64,000 bases of DNA from Clostridia bacterium (GTDB lineage Bacteria; Bacillota; Clostridia; Oscillospirales; Acutalibacteraceae): NCBI GenBank assembly GCA_017435385.1, contig JAFSFB010000001.1, positions 62,001 through 126,000 of the forward strand, in the 5' to 3' direction. How positions within the stretch are numbered: position 1 is the first letter of the stretch; every line of letters begins with the position of its first letter. Positions 33,031 through 42,303 of this stretch are shown piece after piece. The position numbers and the translations under genes were made by a program. The notes below the pieces were generated by a model, which saw nothing but the letters and a program-made list of their open reading frames with translations, searched no databases and had not been told where the DNA came from.

Positions 33031-34623
33031 TTAAAAGTTAAATAATGCGAGAATTTGTGAAATAATGTTTTCAAAAAACGCCGCAATTCTTTGGAATATA
33101 CCGTCGTTTACCGTAATGGTGATTTCAGCGCAGGCATTCTCAACAGGCTCATCATTCTGTGTATACACCTGAGCCTTAACCGTAGCCGTACCGCCGTTTA
33201 CCGCCTTGACATATCCACAATAACCGCTGTTTTCGTCGCTTAATTCAAGTGCATCTCCGTTTACGGACCATTTAATGTATGCGCCGTCGGGCATATCGCT
33301 CACGTCTGCAATTATTGTTGCGGTTTTGTTGTAATCAACGGATGTTTTGCCGTCAAAGCTGTCAACCGAAATCTTTGTGTTTTTGCCAATAGAGTTTATA
33401 TCAAAATTCAGATTAACGTTTTCATTGTTTATTTTTTCGTTGAAACTTCCCCAGGATATACATTCCCATTCCTCCTGAGTGCCCGAATAATAAACCTCGG
33501 GATTTGCTTCATAGGAAATATGAAACGCCTGCTTATCCACAGTCTTTATATTTCTTCCCAGAATTACTCTTTTGAGATTGCTGCAAAATTCAAATGCGGC
33601 GAAGCCGATTTCTTCAACACTGTCGCCTATGGTAACATATTCAAGGGAATCGCAACACATAAACGCACCCGGAGCTATTGTTTTTACAGTTGAAGCAACG
33701 GTGAAGCTGGTTGAGTCATAACCACCCGAAGCAAAGTGGCAGAGGGTACTTTTATCCTTGCTGTAGAGATTACCGTATTTGTCATTTGTATAATAAGGGT
33801 TGTCTTTATCAACAAAAATTCTTGTAACACCCGAAATACCATAAACGTTATTTGCATTTTTCCCGACAGTCAGCTTAACAAGACGGTTACAGCCAGCGAA
33901 TGAGCTGCTTCCAATATAACATACGCTGTCGGGGATAACAACTTCAGTAACCGCAGTGCAATAATAGAAAGAATAATCGGGAAGAATTACCGAGCCGTCC
34001 CTTACCGCTATGCTTCCTCTTACTTTTGCAGGGTCTGTATCAACTATCTGATTTTCGATATATACAACGCCGTTTTCAATGTTGTTTTCATCTTCACTGT
34101 ATGCCGTTGCACCGAAAACAAAGCCGCCAAGATGCTTTAGATTTTTGGTGTCAAAGCTGATTGCGGAGAGTTCTTCGCAGTCCCAGAAAGCACGGTCTCT
34201 GATATCCTCTACAGAGGAAGGGATGTTTATTTTCTTTAATCTGAAGCACCAGGCAAAAGCATATTCACCGATAATTCTGAGAGTGTCGGGCAAATTGATT
34301 TTTTCCATACGAATGCAGTTTTTAAAAGCGTTGTTACCTATCATTTCAATACCCGAAGGCAGAACAATCTCCGTAATATCCTCTCTGCCCTCGAAAGCCT
34401 CATCGGCAATGGCAACAACAGGATTGCCGTTTATGCTTGATGGAATTTCAATTTTACCTGATAAGTTTATACCGCCGAGAATCGTTACTTCGTTACCGTC
34501 TGTTGAAAAATAAAGATTTCCGTAAGTGTTGTTTCCTTCCGCTGATGCAACAGACGCAAAAGCACTGAAAAGCATTATTAACGAAAGAAGAACTGCTGTT
34601 GTTTTAACCAAAGTTTTTTTCAT
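33031..34623 (-). CDS. BspA-type leucine-rich repeat surface protein
   Basis: A 530-residue exported protein. Signal peptide TTAVLLSLIMLFSAFASVASA. At least six LRR_5 (BspA/Treponema) repeats follow, with the recurring pattern I.IPSSV..I...AF..C..L..I, for example EMIGNNAFKNCIRMEKINLP and DIRDRAFWDCEELSAISF. After the repeats comes an Ig-like stretch with ADVSDMPDGAYIKWSVNGDA and GGTATVKAQVYTQ. It ends in an amphipathic helix FFENIISQILALFNF. Such proteins often mediate adhesion or nutrient contact. No sortase motif. Confidence 0.82.
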   Translation of the reverse strand: MKKTLVKTTAVLLSLIMLFSAFASVASAEGNNTYGNLYFSTDGNEVTILGGINLSGKIEIPSSINGNPVVAIADEAFEGREDITEIVLPSGIEMIGNNAFKNCIRMEKINLPDTLRIIGEYAFAWCFRLKKINIPSSVEDIRDRAFWDCEELSAISFDTKNLKHLGGFVFGATAYSEDENNIENGVVYIENQIVDTDPAKVRGSIAVRDGSVILPDYSFYYCTAVTEVVIPDSVCYIGSSSFAGCNRLVKLTVGKNANNVYGISGVTRIFVDKDNPYYTNDKYGNLYSKDKSTLCHFASGGYDSTSFTVASTVKTIAPGAFMCCDSLEYVTIGDSVEEIGFAAFEFCSNLKRVILGRNIKTVDKQAFHISYEANPEVYYSGTQEEWECISWGSFNEKINNENVNLNFDINSIGKNTKISVDSFDGKTSVDYNKTATIIADVSDMPDGAYIKWSVNGDALELSDENSGYCGYVKAVNGGTATVKAQVYTQNDEPVENACAEITITVNDGIFQRIAAFFENIISQILALFNF

Positions 34624-34662
34624 TTTAATATATCTCCTTTTTACACCGAAACGGATGTATAA

Positions 34663-36879
34663 TTATTTTCTGCCAAACAAATCGAACTCGTTTTCGGTTA
34701 AGATTTTGTAGGTAGTGATTGCATAGTCAAGTTCAAACCCTGTGAGTTTCCTGACAAGCTTAAGTGAATAGTGGGTTGATGTTTTTGCGGCTTCCGCAGT
34801 AAATCCGAGGCGTTCGGCAGGGGTATCTCCGCTGTTTTGAGCACGCTCGTAAAATTCTTCAATGAATTTGTAATATTCCTTTGCGGTTTCAAGATTGTTT
34901 TTATCCAGAGCCTTTCTGTAACCTATAACATCAAACTCATTAACAACACAAACACGGTCAATATATACCTGTTCACCGATGGCAACTATAAATCTGAGGG
35001 GCTCTCTGTCGCGCAGACCTGTTGTCAGCATATCAACTCTGAGTTCAATCCCGTTATCGAATTTTAAAGTTTTATCCCAGGTTGTGCCGTCAAAAGTTTC
35101 TTTGCTTCCGTCACCGTAGGTTACGGTTATTTCATAGTTTTCGGGGGCTTCATAAACAAACCCCTCTTCGTTAATCTTTGCGAAGGTGAATTGCTCAAGA
35201 CCGTTAATTTCAATATCCTTTACGTAATCGGTTATCTTGTGAAGGGTTATTTCTTGCTCAATTTCCTTTCCGAAAATATTGAAAACAGCCGTGTTTTTGC
35301 CTTCTCGGAGCTCGCCTTCTATGACGGTATAAACCAACTGCGTATCGCCCATATCATAAACTTTGCCCGATGAGAAAACGATTTTTGTTCTGAAAAGATT
35401 TGCATAATTGCCTTCACCCATAATGCTCTGATTCTGACTGACAACATTCTGTTCATCAAGATATTCGTTATAACCGAGCACTACATTATCAAGATCTTCC
35501 TGATTAATAATGATATCGGATATATCTTTGCCGAGATATTCGACCTCAATATCAGTTGAATCAAAGCCGTGACTTCTTGAAACAAGAACGGTGTTAACAC
35601 CTTTTTCAACATAATAAAGCTGAATTCCGTTGCGGATATTTGCCTCATCATAGGTAAAGCCGCTTATCCTTTCACTCTGCGGGTCTTCGGGCAGAACAAC
35701 ATAGAGGTTGTTATATTCGTCAACATAATCACACTCAAACAGGTAATAACCCGATTCTTCAGCTTCAAAATCAACATAATATAAATCAACACCGTCATCA
35801 AAGGCAATATGGTTTTTGCCGAGTTTCATTGTTCCTTTGTAGCCGACCTCGTGGGGCATATTATCCGGAATATTATAGTCAATAACCTTGTCGACATGTT
35901 CTTTTTCTTCCTCGGGAGAAGCGGGCTGAATAACATTTATAACCGGATTCTCATCATTATCGGGTAAAGAAAAATCGGCTGTTTCGATATATGAGTTTGA
36001 AGGGAAATCGTCAACATCTTTTTTGTTGTTGACTATTGATGTAATACCGACAGTCGAACCTGTCACAACACCTGCAACAACAAGACCCGAAACAACCTTC
36101 TGCACCGTTGATGCGGCAGTTGCTTTTGCAAATATTCCCGTTCCCGCCGCGGCGGAACCTGCGGTTGCGGCGGAGGCTGCCGTTCCCGCAACCGCAATAC
36201 CCGAAAAGATTTTTGCCGCTGCCGCACTGCCTTCGAATGTCTGCGCAATATTTTCAAATGCTGCATTGTATGCCCAGCCTACAACACTAAAGGGCGCAAA
36301 ACTGTAAGCTGCGGTTAGGCCCTTCTTTTCAAATAAGTTTTTGAGCTCTTTGCGTGCATCAAAAAGTCTGTTTTTGACCGTGCTTACGGGAACTTCCATT
36401 GCCTGCGCAATTTCATTGACGCTCATATCATTGAAATATTTCATCATAACGCAGGTGCGTTTTTCAACATTAAGCTCTTTAACGGCATCCATTACAACGG
36501 ATTTCAATTCTTCCTTGTCAACTTTTTCTTCGGGATTAAACTTAACATTTTCATCAGTCTGCCCCTCAAGAAGCCACTCATCTTCTTCAGAAAGCAATTT
36601 CGGATTTTTCTTTCTCAGAAAATCCTTGCTTTTATTCACAATAATTCTGTTAAACCAACCCATAAAACTTTCTGTCCTTTCAAGTGAAGAAATCTTATTG
36701 AGGGCAGTAATATAACTTTCCTGAACAATGTCTTCAGCCTCTTGATTGTCACCGCAAATCTGAAGCGCCGAAAAATACGCTCTTGAACTCGTCAGCTTAT
36801 ACAGTTCCTCAAAAGCTTTCTTGTCGCCCTTTTTTACTTTTTTTGCAAGCTCGTCAAGTCTTTTGTTATTATCTTTCAT
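34663..36879 (-). CDS. ECF sigma factor fused to a membrane and extracytoplasmic sensor region
   Basis: A 738-residue fusion. Residues 1-190 are a full SigE-type ECF sigma factor: region 2 AFEELYKLTSSRAYFSAL and AEDIVQESYITALNKI, region 4 TCVMMKYFNDMSVNEIAQAM with VPVSTVKNRLFDARKEL. Next is an Ala/Gly-rich hydrophobic stretch (about 215-280, ending VVSGLVVAGVVTGSTVG) that should cross the membrane. The remaining about 450 residues look extracytoplasmic and beta-rich (YYLFECDYVDEYNNLYVVLP, YEITVTYGDGSKETFDG). In other systems the sigma and sensor parts are separate proteins. Regulation may involve proteolytic release; this is inferred. A sequencing fusion is unlikely because the frame is continuous and in-phase. 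Confidence 0.75.
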   Translation of the reverse strand: MKDNNKRLDELAKKVKKGDKKAFEELYKLTSSRAYFSALQICGDNQEAEDIVQESYITALNKISSLERTESFMGWFNRIIVNKSKDFLRKKNPKLLSEEDEWLLEGQTDENVKFNPEEKVDKEELKSVVMDAVKELNVEKRTCVMMKYFNDMSVNEIAQAMEVPVSTVKNRLFDARKELKNLFEKKGLTAAYSFAPFSVVGWAYNAAFENIAQTFEGSAAAAKIFSGIAVAGTAASAATAGSAAAGTGIFAKATAASTVQKVVSGLVVAGVVTGSTVGITSIVNNKKDVDDFPSNSYIETADFSLPDNDENPVINVIQPASPEEEKEHVDKVIDYNIPDNMPHEVGYKGTMKLGKNHIAFDDGVDLYYVDFEAEESGYYLFECDYVDEYNNLYVVLPEDPQSERISGFTYDEANIRNGIQLYYVEKGVNTVLVSRSHGFDSTDIEVEYLGKDISDIIINQEDLDNVVLGYNEYLDEQNVVSQNQSIMGEGNYANLFRTKIVFSSGKVYDMGDTQLVYTVIEGELREGKNTAVFNIFGKEIEQEITLHKITDYVKDIEINGLEQFTFAKINEEGFVYEAPENYEITVTYGDGSKETFDGTTWDKTLKFDNGIELRVDMLTTGLRDREPLRFIVAIGEQVYIDRVCVVNEFDVIGYRKALDKNNLETAKEYYKFIEEFYERAQNSGDTPAERLGFTAEAAKTSTHYSLKLVRKLTGFELDYAITTYKILTENEFDLFGRK

Positions 36880-37044
36880 AACGAACCCTCCGTAGTTTTG
36901 TTTTCACTAATAAGACGAAAGTTTTTTGGATTCGGTCTGCTATTTAACAAAAAATATTTCTCATCATTTTTTGCCATCAATTTGATTTTTGTTTTCTTGC
37001 GAACAGCACAATATAATTTCAGTATTTGGAATTATATAAAAGTC

Positions 37045-37085
37045 AGCAGGTAACATCAATGTGATACGGTGTTACCTGCTTTTTG
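37045..37085. terminator. Bidirectional terminator
   Basis: AGCAGGTAAC (37045-37054) with GTTACCTGCT (37071-37080) followed by TTTT on the plus strand; on the minus strand GACTTTTAT follows. It lies just after the stop of the kinase gene. Confidence 0.75.
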
Positions 37086-37088
37086 TAT

Positions 37089-38033
37089 TTATAATGTTTT
37101 TTCTTTCAGCTTTTTCATTTCTTTTTTCAGCCGGGCATTATTTAAATCTTCCCACAGCGGCATAATCAAGCCGCCTTTGAGTCTCATTGCTGCTTCGTGC
37201 ATGGAAGCGTAATAAGCAACCCTGAAATCCGCATATTCCGATAATTTGCATTTCTGTTTGTATGTTTCATACAGACAGTAGGCATCGCCCCACATATTGC
37301 GAAGCTGGAACAAATCATATTCTCTGTCTGCCCAAAGGCTGCCGCAGGGGTCAATAAAAGCTGTGAGTTCTAAAGTTTTGGGGTCAGCCATTATGTTCAT
37401 TATATTAAGGTCGCCGTGTATGAGTACGGGCTTTGTTTTTTCTTCTGGGAGTGAGTTGAAAATTTCTGTTGCATCATAAAGAAGTTTCAGTTTTTTCTTG
37501 CCGAACTTTCCGTTTTCGGATAATTCTTTCAGAGCAGTGAGCCAAGGCTCCTGCTTTTCTTTTTTATAGTATTCAAGCCAAGTGTCATAAACGGGATCTG
37601 ACAATGCGCCGAATTTATCGTTTGTAACGCTGTGCCATTGGAGCATACCCGAAACAACATCATCGGCAAATTTTTGTTTCTGACTCTTGCTTTTCAATAA
37701 AAACATCGGATTTAATGCATTCTGTCCAGCAACAAAGGTCATAGCTAAAATTGCCGTTTCATCATCTTCGTAAGTAAAAAGAACTTTCGGCATTTCTACA
37801 CTTGTGTTTGCAGAGAGGATATTGAGCTGCTGAGCCTCTTCGTACTGCGAGCCTGGAATCCTGTATGCTTTGACAGCGATTGTTTCTCCGTTTGAAAGGA
37901 TTGTTTTATAAACTCTTCCGTAACTTCCTCCGCCGATAAATTTAATATCCGAAACTTTCTTGTCGATTTTTTCAGAAACGAGTTCAGGTATTATCGGCAA
38001 TATATGTTTGTTGCCGTTATCGAGAATTTTCAT
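37089..38033 (-). CDS. Aminoglycoside/choline-kinase-fold phosphotransferase
   Basis: A 314-residue kinase-like protein. N-lobe: FIGGGSYGRVYKT glycine loop and VKAYRIPG with the ATP-binding Lys. C-lobe: LIHGDLNIMNIM catalytic loop (HGD-x4-N) and IDPCGSLWADREYDL, the metal-binding block. These are the APH superfamily motifs. The substrate is not evident: aminoglycosides, choline, fructosamine and others use the same fold, so resistance should not be assumed. Start ATG 38033, 2 bp after the esterase stop, so it is part of a four-gene minus-strand operon. Confidence 0.75.
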   Translation of the reverse strand: MKILDNGNKHILPIIPELVSEKIDKKVSDIKFIGGGSYGRVYKTILSNGETIAVKAYRIPGSQYEEAQQLNILSANTSVEMPKVLFTYEDDETAILAMTFVAGQNALNPMFLLKSKSQKQKFADDVVSGMLQWHSVTNDKFGALSDPVYDTWLEYYKKEKQEPWLTALKELSENGKFGKKKLKLLYDATEIFNSLPEEKTKPVLIHGDLNIMNIMADPKTLELTAFIDPCGSLWADREYDLFQLRNMWGDAYCLYETYKQKCKLSEYADFRVAYYASMHEAAMRLKGGLIMPLWEDLNNARLKKEMKKLKEKTL

Positions 38034-38035
38034 TG

Positions 38036-38959
38036 TTATTCCTCCGCTATTCTTCTTTTAACAATTTGGTATGCGGTTTTGCTTTCGGGTAAAAACGAAA
38101 ACAGCTGAAAACAATGGCACATTCCCTCAAATTTATGAAGCTCGGCATCTGCACCTGCAGATTTCAGCTTTTCATAAACTCTGTCGCTGTCGCTTTCATC
38201 AAGTTCTGCAGTTCCGCATATCAGAGTGACCTTCGGAAAATTTTCAAAGTTGCCGAACAAAGGCGAAATATACGGGTCGGTTCTGTCAACATTCAGAACA
38301 TATTTCGAGATTCTTCTGAGCAAGTGAAGGTTATCTTCGATTTTCTTATGTTTTGCTATTCCGTAAAACGGGTCTGTGTATGCATTTTTGATTTTTGAAT
38401 CACCGCTTGATGTTGCATCCGCCCACAGCGAAAAACAGACAATGTGATTCGGCATGGGATAACCGTTATCACGAAGCCACAAGGAAGATGTCATTGCAAG
38501 AGTTGCACCGGCGCTGTCGCCAATAATAACAATTTCGGAATTATTGACACCTTCATCGAGCAGATGAAGATAAACTTTTACAACATCATGCATCTGAGAC
38601 GGGAGCTGATGCTCGGGAAATCTTCCGTAATCAACATTTATAACCGTTGCACCGCAGAACATTTTGCTGTATTTTTCGGCAAGCCTGCGGTAAAAATCGT
38701 TCAGTTCGATTTTGAATCCGCCGCCGTGAATCATAAGTATAACTTTTTCTGTTTTGCAATTGCGGTTTATGAGCTTTTCATATTTTACGCCTTCGGTTGT
38801 GTGTTTTGAGTATGTAAAGTTTTTTGAGGGCTTGTATTTTGATTTTTTATCCTTCGTCAGCTTTGCCGCATTGTCGGACAGCTTTGAGCTGTCGGATAAC
38901 GGCGAATGAAAAATCAAACGCAATGTTGACATAAATATTTTTGAGGTCAGAGATTGCAT
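38036..38959 (-). CDS. Alpha/beta-hydrolase-3 esterase (HSL family)
   Basis: A 307-residue hydrolase of the hormone-sensitive-lipase group. The oxyanion motif HGGGF occurs at MIHGGGFKIELND, the nucleophile at IGDSAGATLAM, and the C-terminal GTAELDESDSDR plus EGMCHCFQLF supply the Asp and His of the triad. It probably cleaves short acyl or aryl esters; no signal peptide is evident. It lies between rhomboid and kinase genes in the same operon. Confidence 0.82.
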   Translation of the reverse strand: MQSLTSKIFMSTLRLIFHSPLSDSSKLSDNAAKLTKDKKSKYKPSKNFTYSKHTTEGVKYEKLINRNCKTEKVILMIHGGGFKIELNDFYRRLAEKYSKMFCGATVINVDYGRFPEHQLPSQMHDVVKVYLHLLDEGVNNSEIVIIGDSAGATLAMTSSLWLRDNGYPMPNHIVCFSLWADATSSGDSKIKNAYTDPFYGIAKHKKIEDNLHLLRRISKYVLNVDRTDPYISPLFGNFENFPKVTLICGTAELDESDSDRVYEKLKSAGADAELHKFEGMCHCFQLFSFLPESKTAYQIVKRRIAEE

Positions 38960-38968
38960 AACATCACC

Positions 38969-39553
38969 TTAAATCAACAAAAATCCCATTATCAAACCGC
39001 CTGCAAAACCGGAGATATGCTCCCATGCGGTGGCTTTGCCCACAAACATTCCGCCTACTGTATATATAGCAAGAACAATAATAGCATAAGCAGGCAATTC
39101 AGAAAACATAACAGTACCGTTCTTTATTGCAAGCATAACAAACACGGCAATCAAACCGTAAATTCCCGTTGATGCGCCTTCGCCTTCGTGGAGTTTATAT
39201 ACAAACGCCATATAAAGTCCCGAAACAAACGCTGAACCGACATAGCAAGCAAGTGTTCTTGCTGTGCCAAGCTGTGTCTCAACGGCATAACCTACAATAA
39301 GTGTTGCGGCTACGTTTGAGATAATATGCCATGTTCCCACATGGAGAAGCGCAGAGGAAACGAGTCTCCACACTTCTCCCTTTTTTATTTTCTTCTCAGA
39401 CAAATGCAAAGCATGGTTTATGTAACCTTTGTTGTGCCCTGTCCACAGCTTTTCTTTCAGTGTTACGGTTGCTGTTTTTGGAATTAAAATAAAATTATCG
39501 AGAATGTATACTAAAATTATAACCGCACAGAACGATATAGTAAATATGGGCAT
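38969..39553 (-). CDS. Rhomboid-family intramembrane protease
   Basis: A 194-residue membrane protein with about six helices. The rhomboid signature is clear: GEVWRLVSSALLHVGTWHII followed by NVAATLIVG, the serine loop GASTGIYGL (canonical GASG-x-x-G with Thr for the second Gly), and the His helix AWEHISGFAGGL. It would cleave transmembrane substrates. Start ATG 39553, 22 bp after the XRE regulator. Confidence 0.82.
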   Translation of the reverse strand: MPIFTISFCAVIILVYILDNFILIPKTATVTLKEKLWTGHNKGYINHALHLSEKKIKKGEVWRLVSSALLHVGTWHIISNVAATLIVGYAVETQLGTARTLACYVGSAFVSGLYMAFVYKLHEGEGASTGIYGLIAVFVMLAIKNGTVMFSELPAYAIIVLAIYTVGGMFVGKATAWEHISGFAGGLIMGFLLI

Positions 39554-39575
39554 TGGGTATCCCTTCTTTCAGATA

Positions 39576-40076
39576 TTAAACAAGGCTGATTGTAACCTTT
39601 TCTCCGTTTTCGCCGTCAACGGAAAGGATTTCTCCTGAAAGCCCCGTTTTGACAGCGTTTTCGATTGTGTTTGCCTGAGCGCCTGTAATGCCGCCGAATG
39701 CACTGCCTAAATTCAGACCGAAACGCATAACGGTAAGCGGTATTCTGACGTTTGAAACTTTACCGTTTTTATCGGTTGTGATAAGCAAGGTTGTTGCCTT
39801 CTTGCCGGTAAAAACAGGTTCCTCATATGCAGTTTCGGGTTCGGCAAATGTTTTTTCCTCTCCAACATTTTCGGTTGCGGGAGCGGCGCCGAGCAATTCA
39901 TCAACGCTCATTCCGAAAATCTTTGCAATTGCGGGCAAAAGTGAAATATCGGGGCAGGATAAATTATTTTCCCATTTCGATACAGCCTGAGGTGATACTC
40001 CAAGGTTCGCTGCAAGTTCCTCCTGAGTCATTCCTTTTGCTTTTCTTTTTTCTGAAATATTGTTTCCGAGATTCAT
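39576..40076 (-). CDS. XRE-family transcriptional regulator with C-terminal domain
   Basis: A 166-residue protein. Residues 1-65 are a Cro/CI-type helix-turn-helix (KGMTQEELAANLGVSPQAVS, then FGMSVDELLG). An acidic linker follows, then a domain with TTLLITTDKNGKVSNVRIPL and SAFGGITGAQANTIENAV that resembles a DUF2089/SHOCT-like beta-hairpin; not identified. First gene of the rhomboid-esterase-kinase operon, so likely its regulator. Confidence 0.75.
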   Translation of the reverse strand: MNLGNNISEKRKAKGMTQEELAANLGVSPQAVSKWENNLSCPDISLLPAIAKIFGMSVDELLGAAPATENVGEEKTFAEPETAYEEPVFTGKKATTLLITTDKNGKVSNVRIPLTVMRFGLNLGSAFGGITGAQANTIENAVKTGLSGEILSVDGENGEKVTISLV

Positions 40077-40198
40077 GATTCATTCTCCTTCAAATTTTGA
40101 TTCGGCTTGCTTTCGCCGATTTCATTGTTGCAAATTCCTTCGGTTGAGTCAACAAACGAAACGTTGAAGCCGATAAACTAATGGTTGTTTTCGGGGTA

Positions 40199-40444
40199 TC
40201 AACCGTTGGTTGACTGCTCTTTCCTGAGCTTTTCGATGTTTCCTGCCTTGACTTTCTTATAGCTTTTCACGGTATTCAATATGTATAAAACAAAACACAG
40301 CAAAAACAGAGCGGCAGGAAGAAGATAGACATAATTTTTCGATGAAACCGCAATATAGGTCATTATTACGAAATTTATAAAATGCAGAACACAGCAGAAA
40401 ATATTTAATATAAATTGTGTTTTATTTTGCTTCATATCTTTCAC
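40199..40444 (-). CDS. Small membrane protein with two transmembrane helices
   Basis: An 81-residue protein with two helices (FCCVLHFINFVIMTYIAV and VYLLPAALFLLCFVLYIL) and a basic tail KAGNIEKLRKEQ. It may start at the inner ATG near 40435. No family recognised. It lies between the sigma-like gene and the XRE operon on the same strand. Confidence 0.6.
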   Translation of the reverse strand: MKDMKQNKTQFILNIFCCVLHFINFVIMTYIAVSSKNYVYLLPAALFLLCFVLYILNTVKSYKKVKAGNIEKLRKEQSTNG

Positions 40445-40507
40445 CTTACCCTTTCATCTGTAAGACGACGGAAAAACCGATTTAGTCTGTAATTTTTTGA
40501 AAAAGTT

Positions 40508-42121
40508 TTATACGGGAAGTGTATCACAGAAAAGTATAGTTGTGAGCGCTGCTTTCTGCTCTTCAGTGGGCAGAGTAATAACACCCGATTTGAGAAGCTG
40601 TTCAATAACGGTCAGTCTCATTCTGCCGTTTGTCCACTTCAGTTTACAAGCTATTTTGTGAAGATTGTGCATATGGTCAGCAACGCAGTCTTTTGTGAGT
40701 TCATAATATTCTTTGCAGTATTTTTCAAGCTTCTTTTCAAGCTTTTCATCGGGGTCGGGAATAAGACTCATCAATTCATCGCCACCATAGGTGGAAACAA
40801 TCATTGTTACCTTATCTTTGTCACCGTCTTTTACAAGATAACCCTTTTCATAAAGGCGCTGATATTTTTCAAGAGAAACTTCATCCTTGCTGATTCTGCC
40901 TGAAATATGTTCATACAGGCTGTCAAAATCGCTTTCAAGACTGTCACGCCATCCGCCTGTACGGCTGTCATAATATGTATCACACTGCCAGGCAACGGTT
41001 GAATATCTTTCATTTGTTCTTGTCATATCTCCGCAGGTATTATATTGTTTGTTGCGGCTCAAATCAAAATCAGGTTCAACTTCTGCAAATGCACTGTAAA
41101 TTCCGCCGTCTTTTCTTTTGACACTGTATTTTTCAAGTTCTCTCCACATTTCGATATCCATTGACTTTTTGCCGACAGCAAGGATAACTGCAGACCAAAG
41201 AAGAAGGTTCATGTCATTATCGGGAATGAAAATTTTGCTCATATCAAGCTTTTTAACCGCTTCAAAAACAGAAGGAATATATTCTTCGCAGAGAATTCTT
41301 GCATACTCTTCATTGAGGAGCTGCTTTTTTCTGTCGATTTCATCCGTTGTTTCGGTTATATATATATTTGTTCTGTATTTTCCGCCGCCGAGTTTATCCA
41401 TGAAGCCGTATTCCTCAAGAGTTCTGACTTCATCTTCAATGAATATAGGTGAAACACCAAGCTCTTCTGCTATTTCTTTGACGGTTTTGGGTGAATAATA
41501 TGCTGCATAAGCGATATTCTGAGTAAGACTGTTGTGAAGGAAATCGGATGTGTCTCCTTTACTGCCGGGGCAGCCGTTGTGACCCATATTTATAAATTTA
41601 ACAGGATTAATTCCGAGTGTGCCGGGAGTTCTTTTCATTTCAATACCTTCTTTCAAGCTGTTTTTTGCTTCATAAAGATGCCATTTGACCGTTCCGAGAG
41701 GGATGGAAAGCTTTTCCGCAATATCGCCGAGCTTCAGATTATCATAATAATGCATGACAACGATTCTGCGCTGAGTTTCCGAAAGATAAGCAATCTCACG
41801 TCTGAGATTTTTCGCTTCTTCTGCATCGATTAAATTCTTTTCATAATCAACGCTGTCAGGCAGAAACACCGAATCAATTGCAAGGTGTGCACTCTCCTTG
41901 CGTTCACCGATATATCTTGCAAAAACATTGCAAGCAATGCGGTAGATATAGCCGTTGATGTTTGCTATTTCGTCTGCCTTAAGCAAAGATGAATAAACCT
42001 CAAGGGTTATTCTTGAAGCAAGCTCCTCTGCTTTATCGATGTCTGTAATTTTTGAAAGAGCAAAGCCGTAAAGCTTTTTATAGTATTCGGTGATGATTTT
42101 GTCGGCTCTTGATTTTTCCAT
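40508..42121 (-). CDS. ECF sigma factor with long C-terminal regulatory part
   Basis: A 537-residue protein. Residues 1-170 are an ECF sigma factor: region 2 YKKLYGFALSKITDIDKAEE and GYIYRIACNVFARYIGE, region 4 TQRRIVVMHYYDNLKLGDIA with SIPLGTVKWHLYEAKNSLKE. A second helix-turn-helix follows (SPKTVKEIAEELGVSPIFIE, about 230-255). The rest is a helical soluble domain without visible membrane helices. ATG 42121 is chosen, with AGAGAGG 9 bp upstream; the in-frame extension back to 42238 precedes any homology. Bacteroides-like sigma genes end after region 4, so this C-terminal half probably senses or binds something. Confidence 0.75.
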   Translation of the reverse strand: MEKSRADKIITEYYKKLYGFALSKITDIDKAEELASRITLEVYSSLLKADEIANINGYIYRIACNVFARYIGERKESAHLAIDSVFLPDSVDYEKNLIDAEEAKNLRREIAYLSETQRRIVVMHYYDNLKLGDIAEKLSIPLGTVKWHLYEAKNSLKEGIEMKRTPGTLGINPVKFINMGHNGCPGSKGDTSDFLHNSLTQNIAYAAYYSPKTVKEIAEELGVSPIFIEDEVRTLEEYGFMDKLGGGKYRTNIYITETTDEIDRKKQLLNEEYARILCEEYIPSVFEAVKKLDMSKIFIPDNDMNLLLWSAVILAVGKKSMDIEMWRELEKYSVKRKDGGIYSAFAEVEPDFDLSRNKQYNTCGDMTRTNERYSTVAWQCDTYYDSRTGGWRDSLESDFDSLYEHISGRISKDEVSLEKYQRLYEKGYLVKDGDKDKVTMIVSTYGGDELMSLIPDPDEKLEKKLEKYCKEYYELTKDCVADHMHNLHKIACKLKWTNGRMRLTVIEQLLKSGVITLPTEEQKAALTTILFCDTLPV

Positions 42122-42264
42122 TTTACGCATCCTCTCTGAGCGTTTTCGAATATATAGTGACACCGCTTGAAAAAAGGTTGGAAAAAATATAAAAAACTTT
42201 TCTGAATATATTTTACAAGATATGATAATCAAAAGCAATGTTTTTCATTATAAGAAAAAACAAA

Positions 42265-42295
42265 GGAGCTGCTCCAAACAAGAAGCAGCCCCGAT
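42265..42295 (-). terminator. Terminator after the GH5 gene
   Basis: On the minus strand GGGGCTGCT (42292-42284) pairs with AGCAGCTCC (42273-42265), then TTTGTTTTTTC. It follows the glycosidase stop by about 10 bp. Confidence 0.75.
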
Positions 42296-42303
42296 TAAAT
42301 CTT

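Noticed and set aside
36023..36307. Ala/Val-rich plus-strand frame inside the sigma fusion gene
   Set aside because: It is a shadow of the Ala/Gly-rich membrane stretch on the other strand.
37089..38033. Aminoglycoside resistance call
   Set aside because: The kinase fold is shared by many non-resistance enzymes and there is no resistance context.
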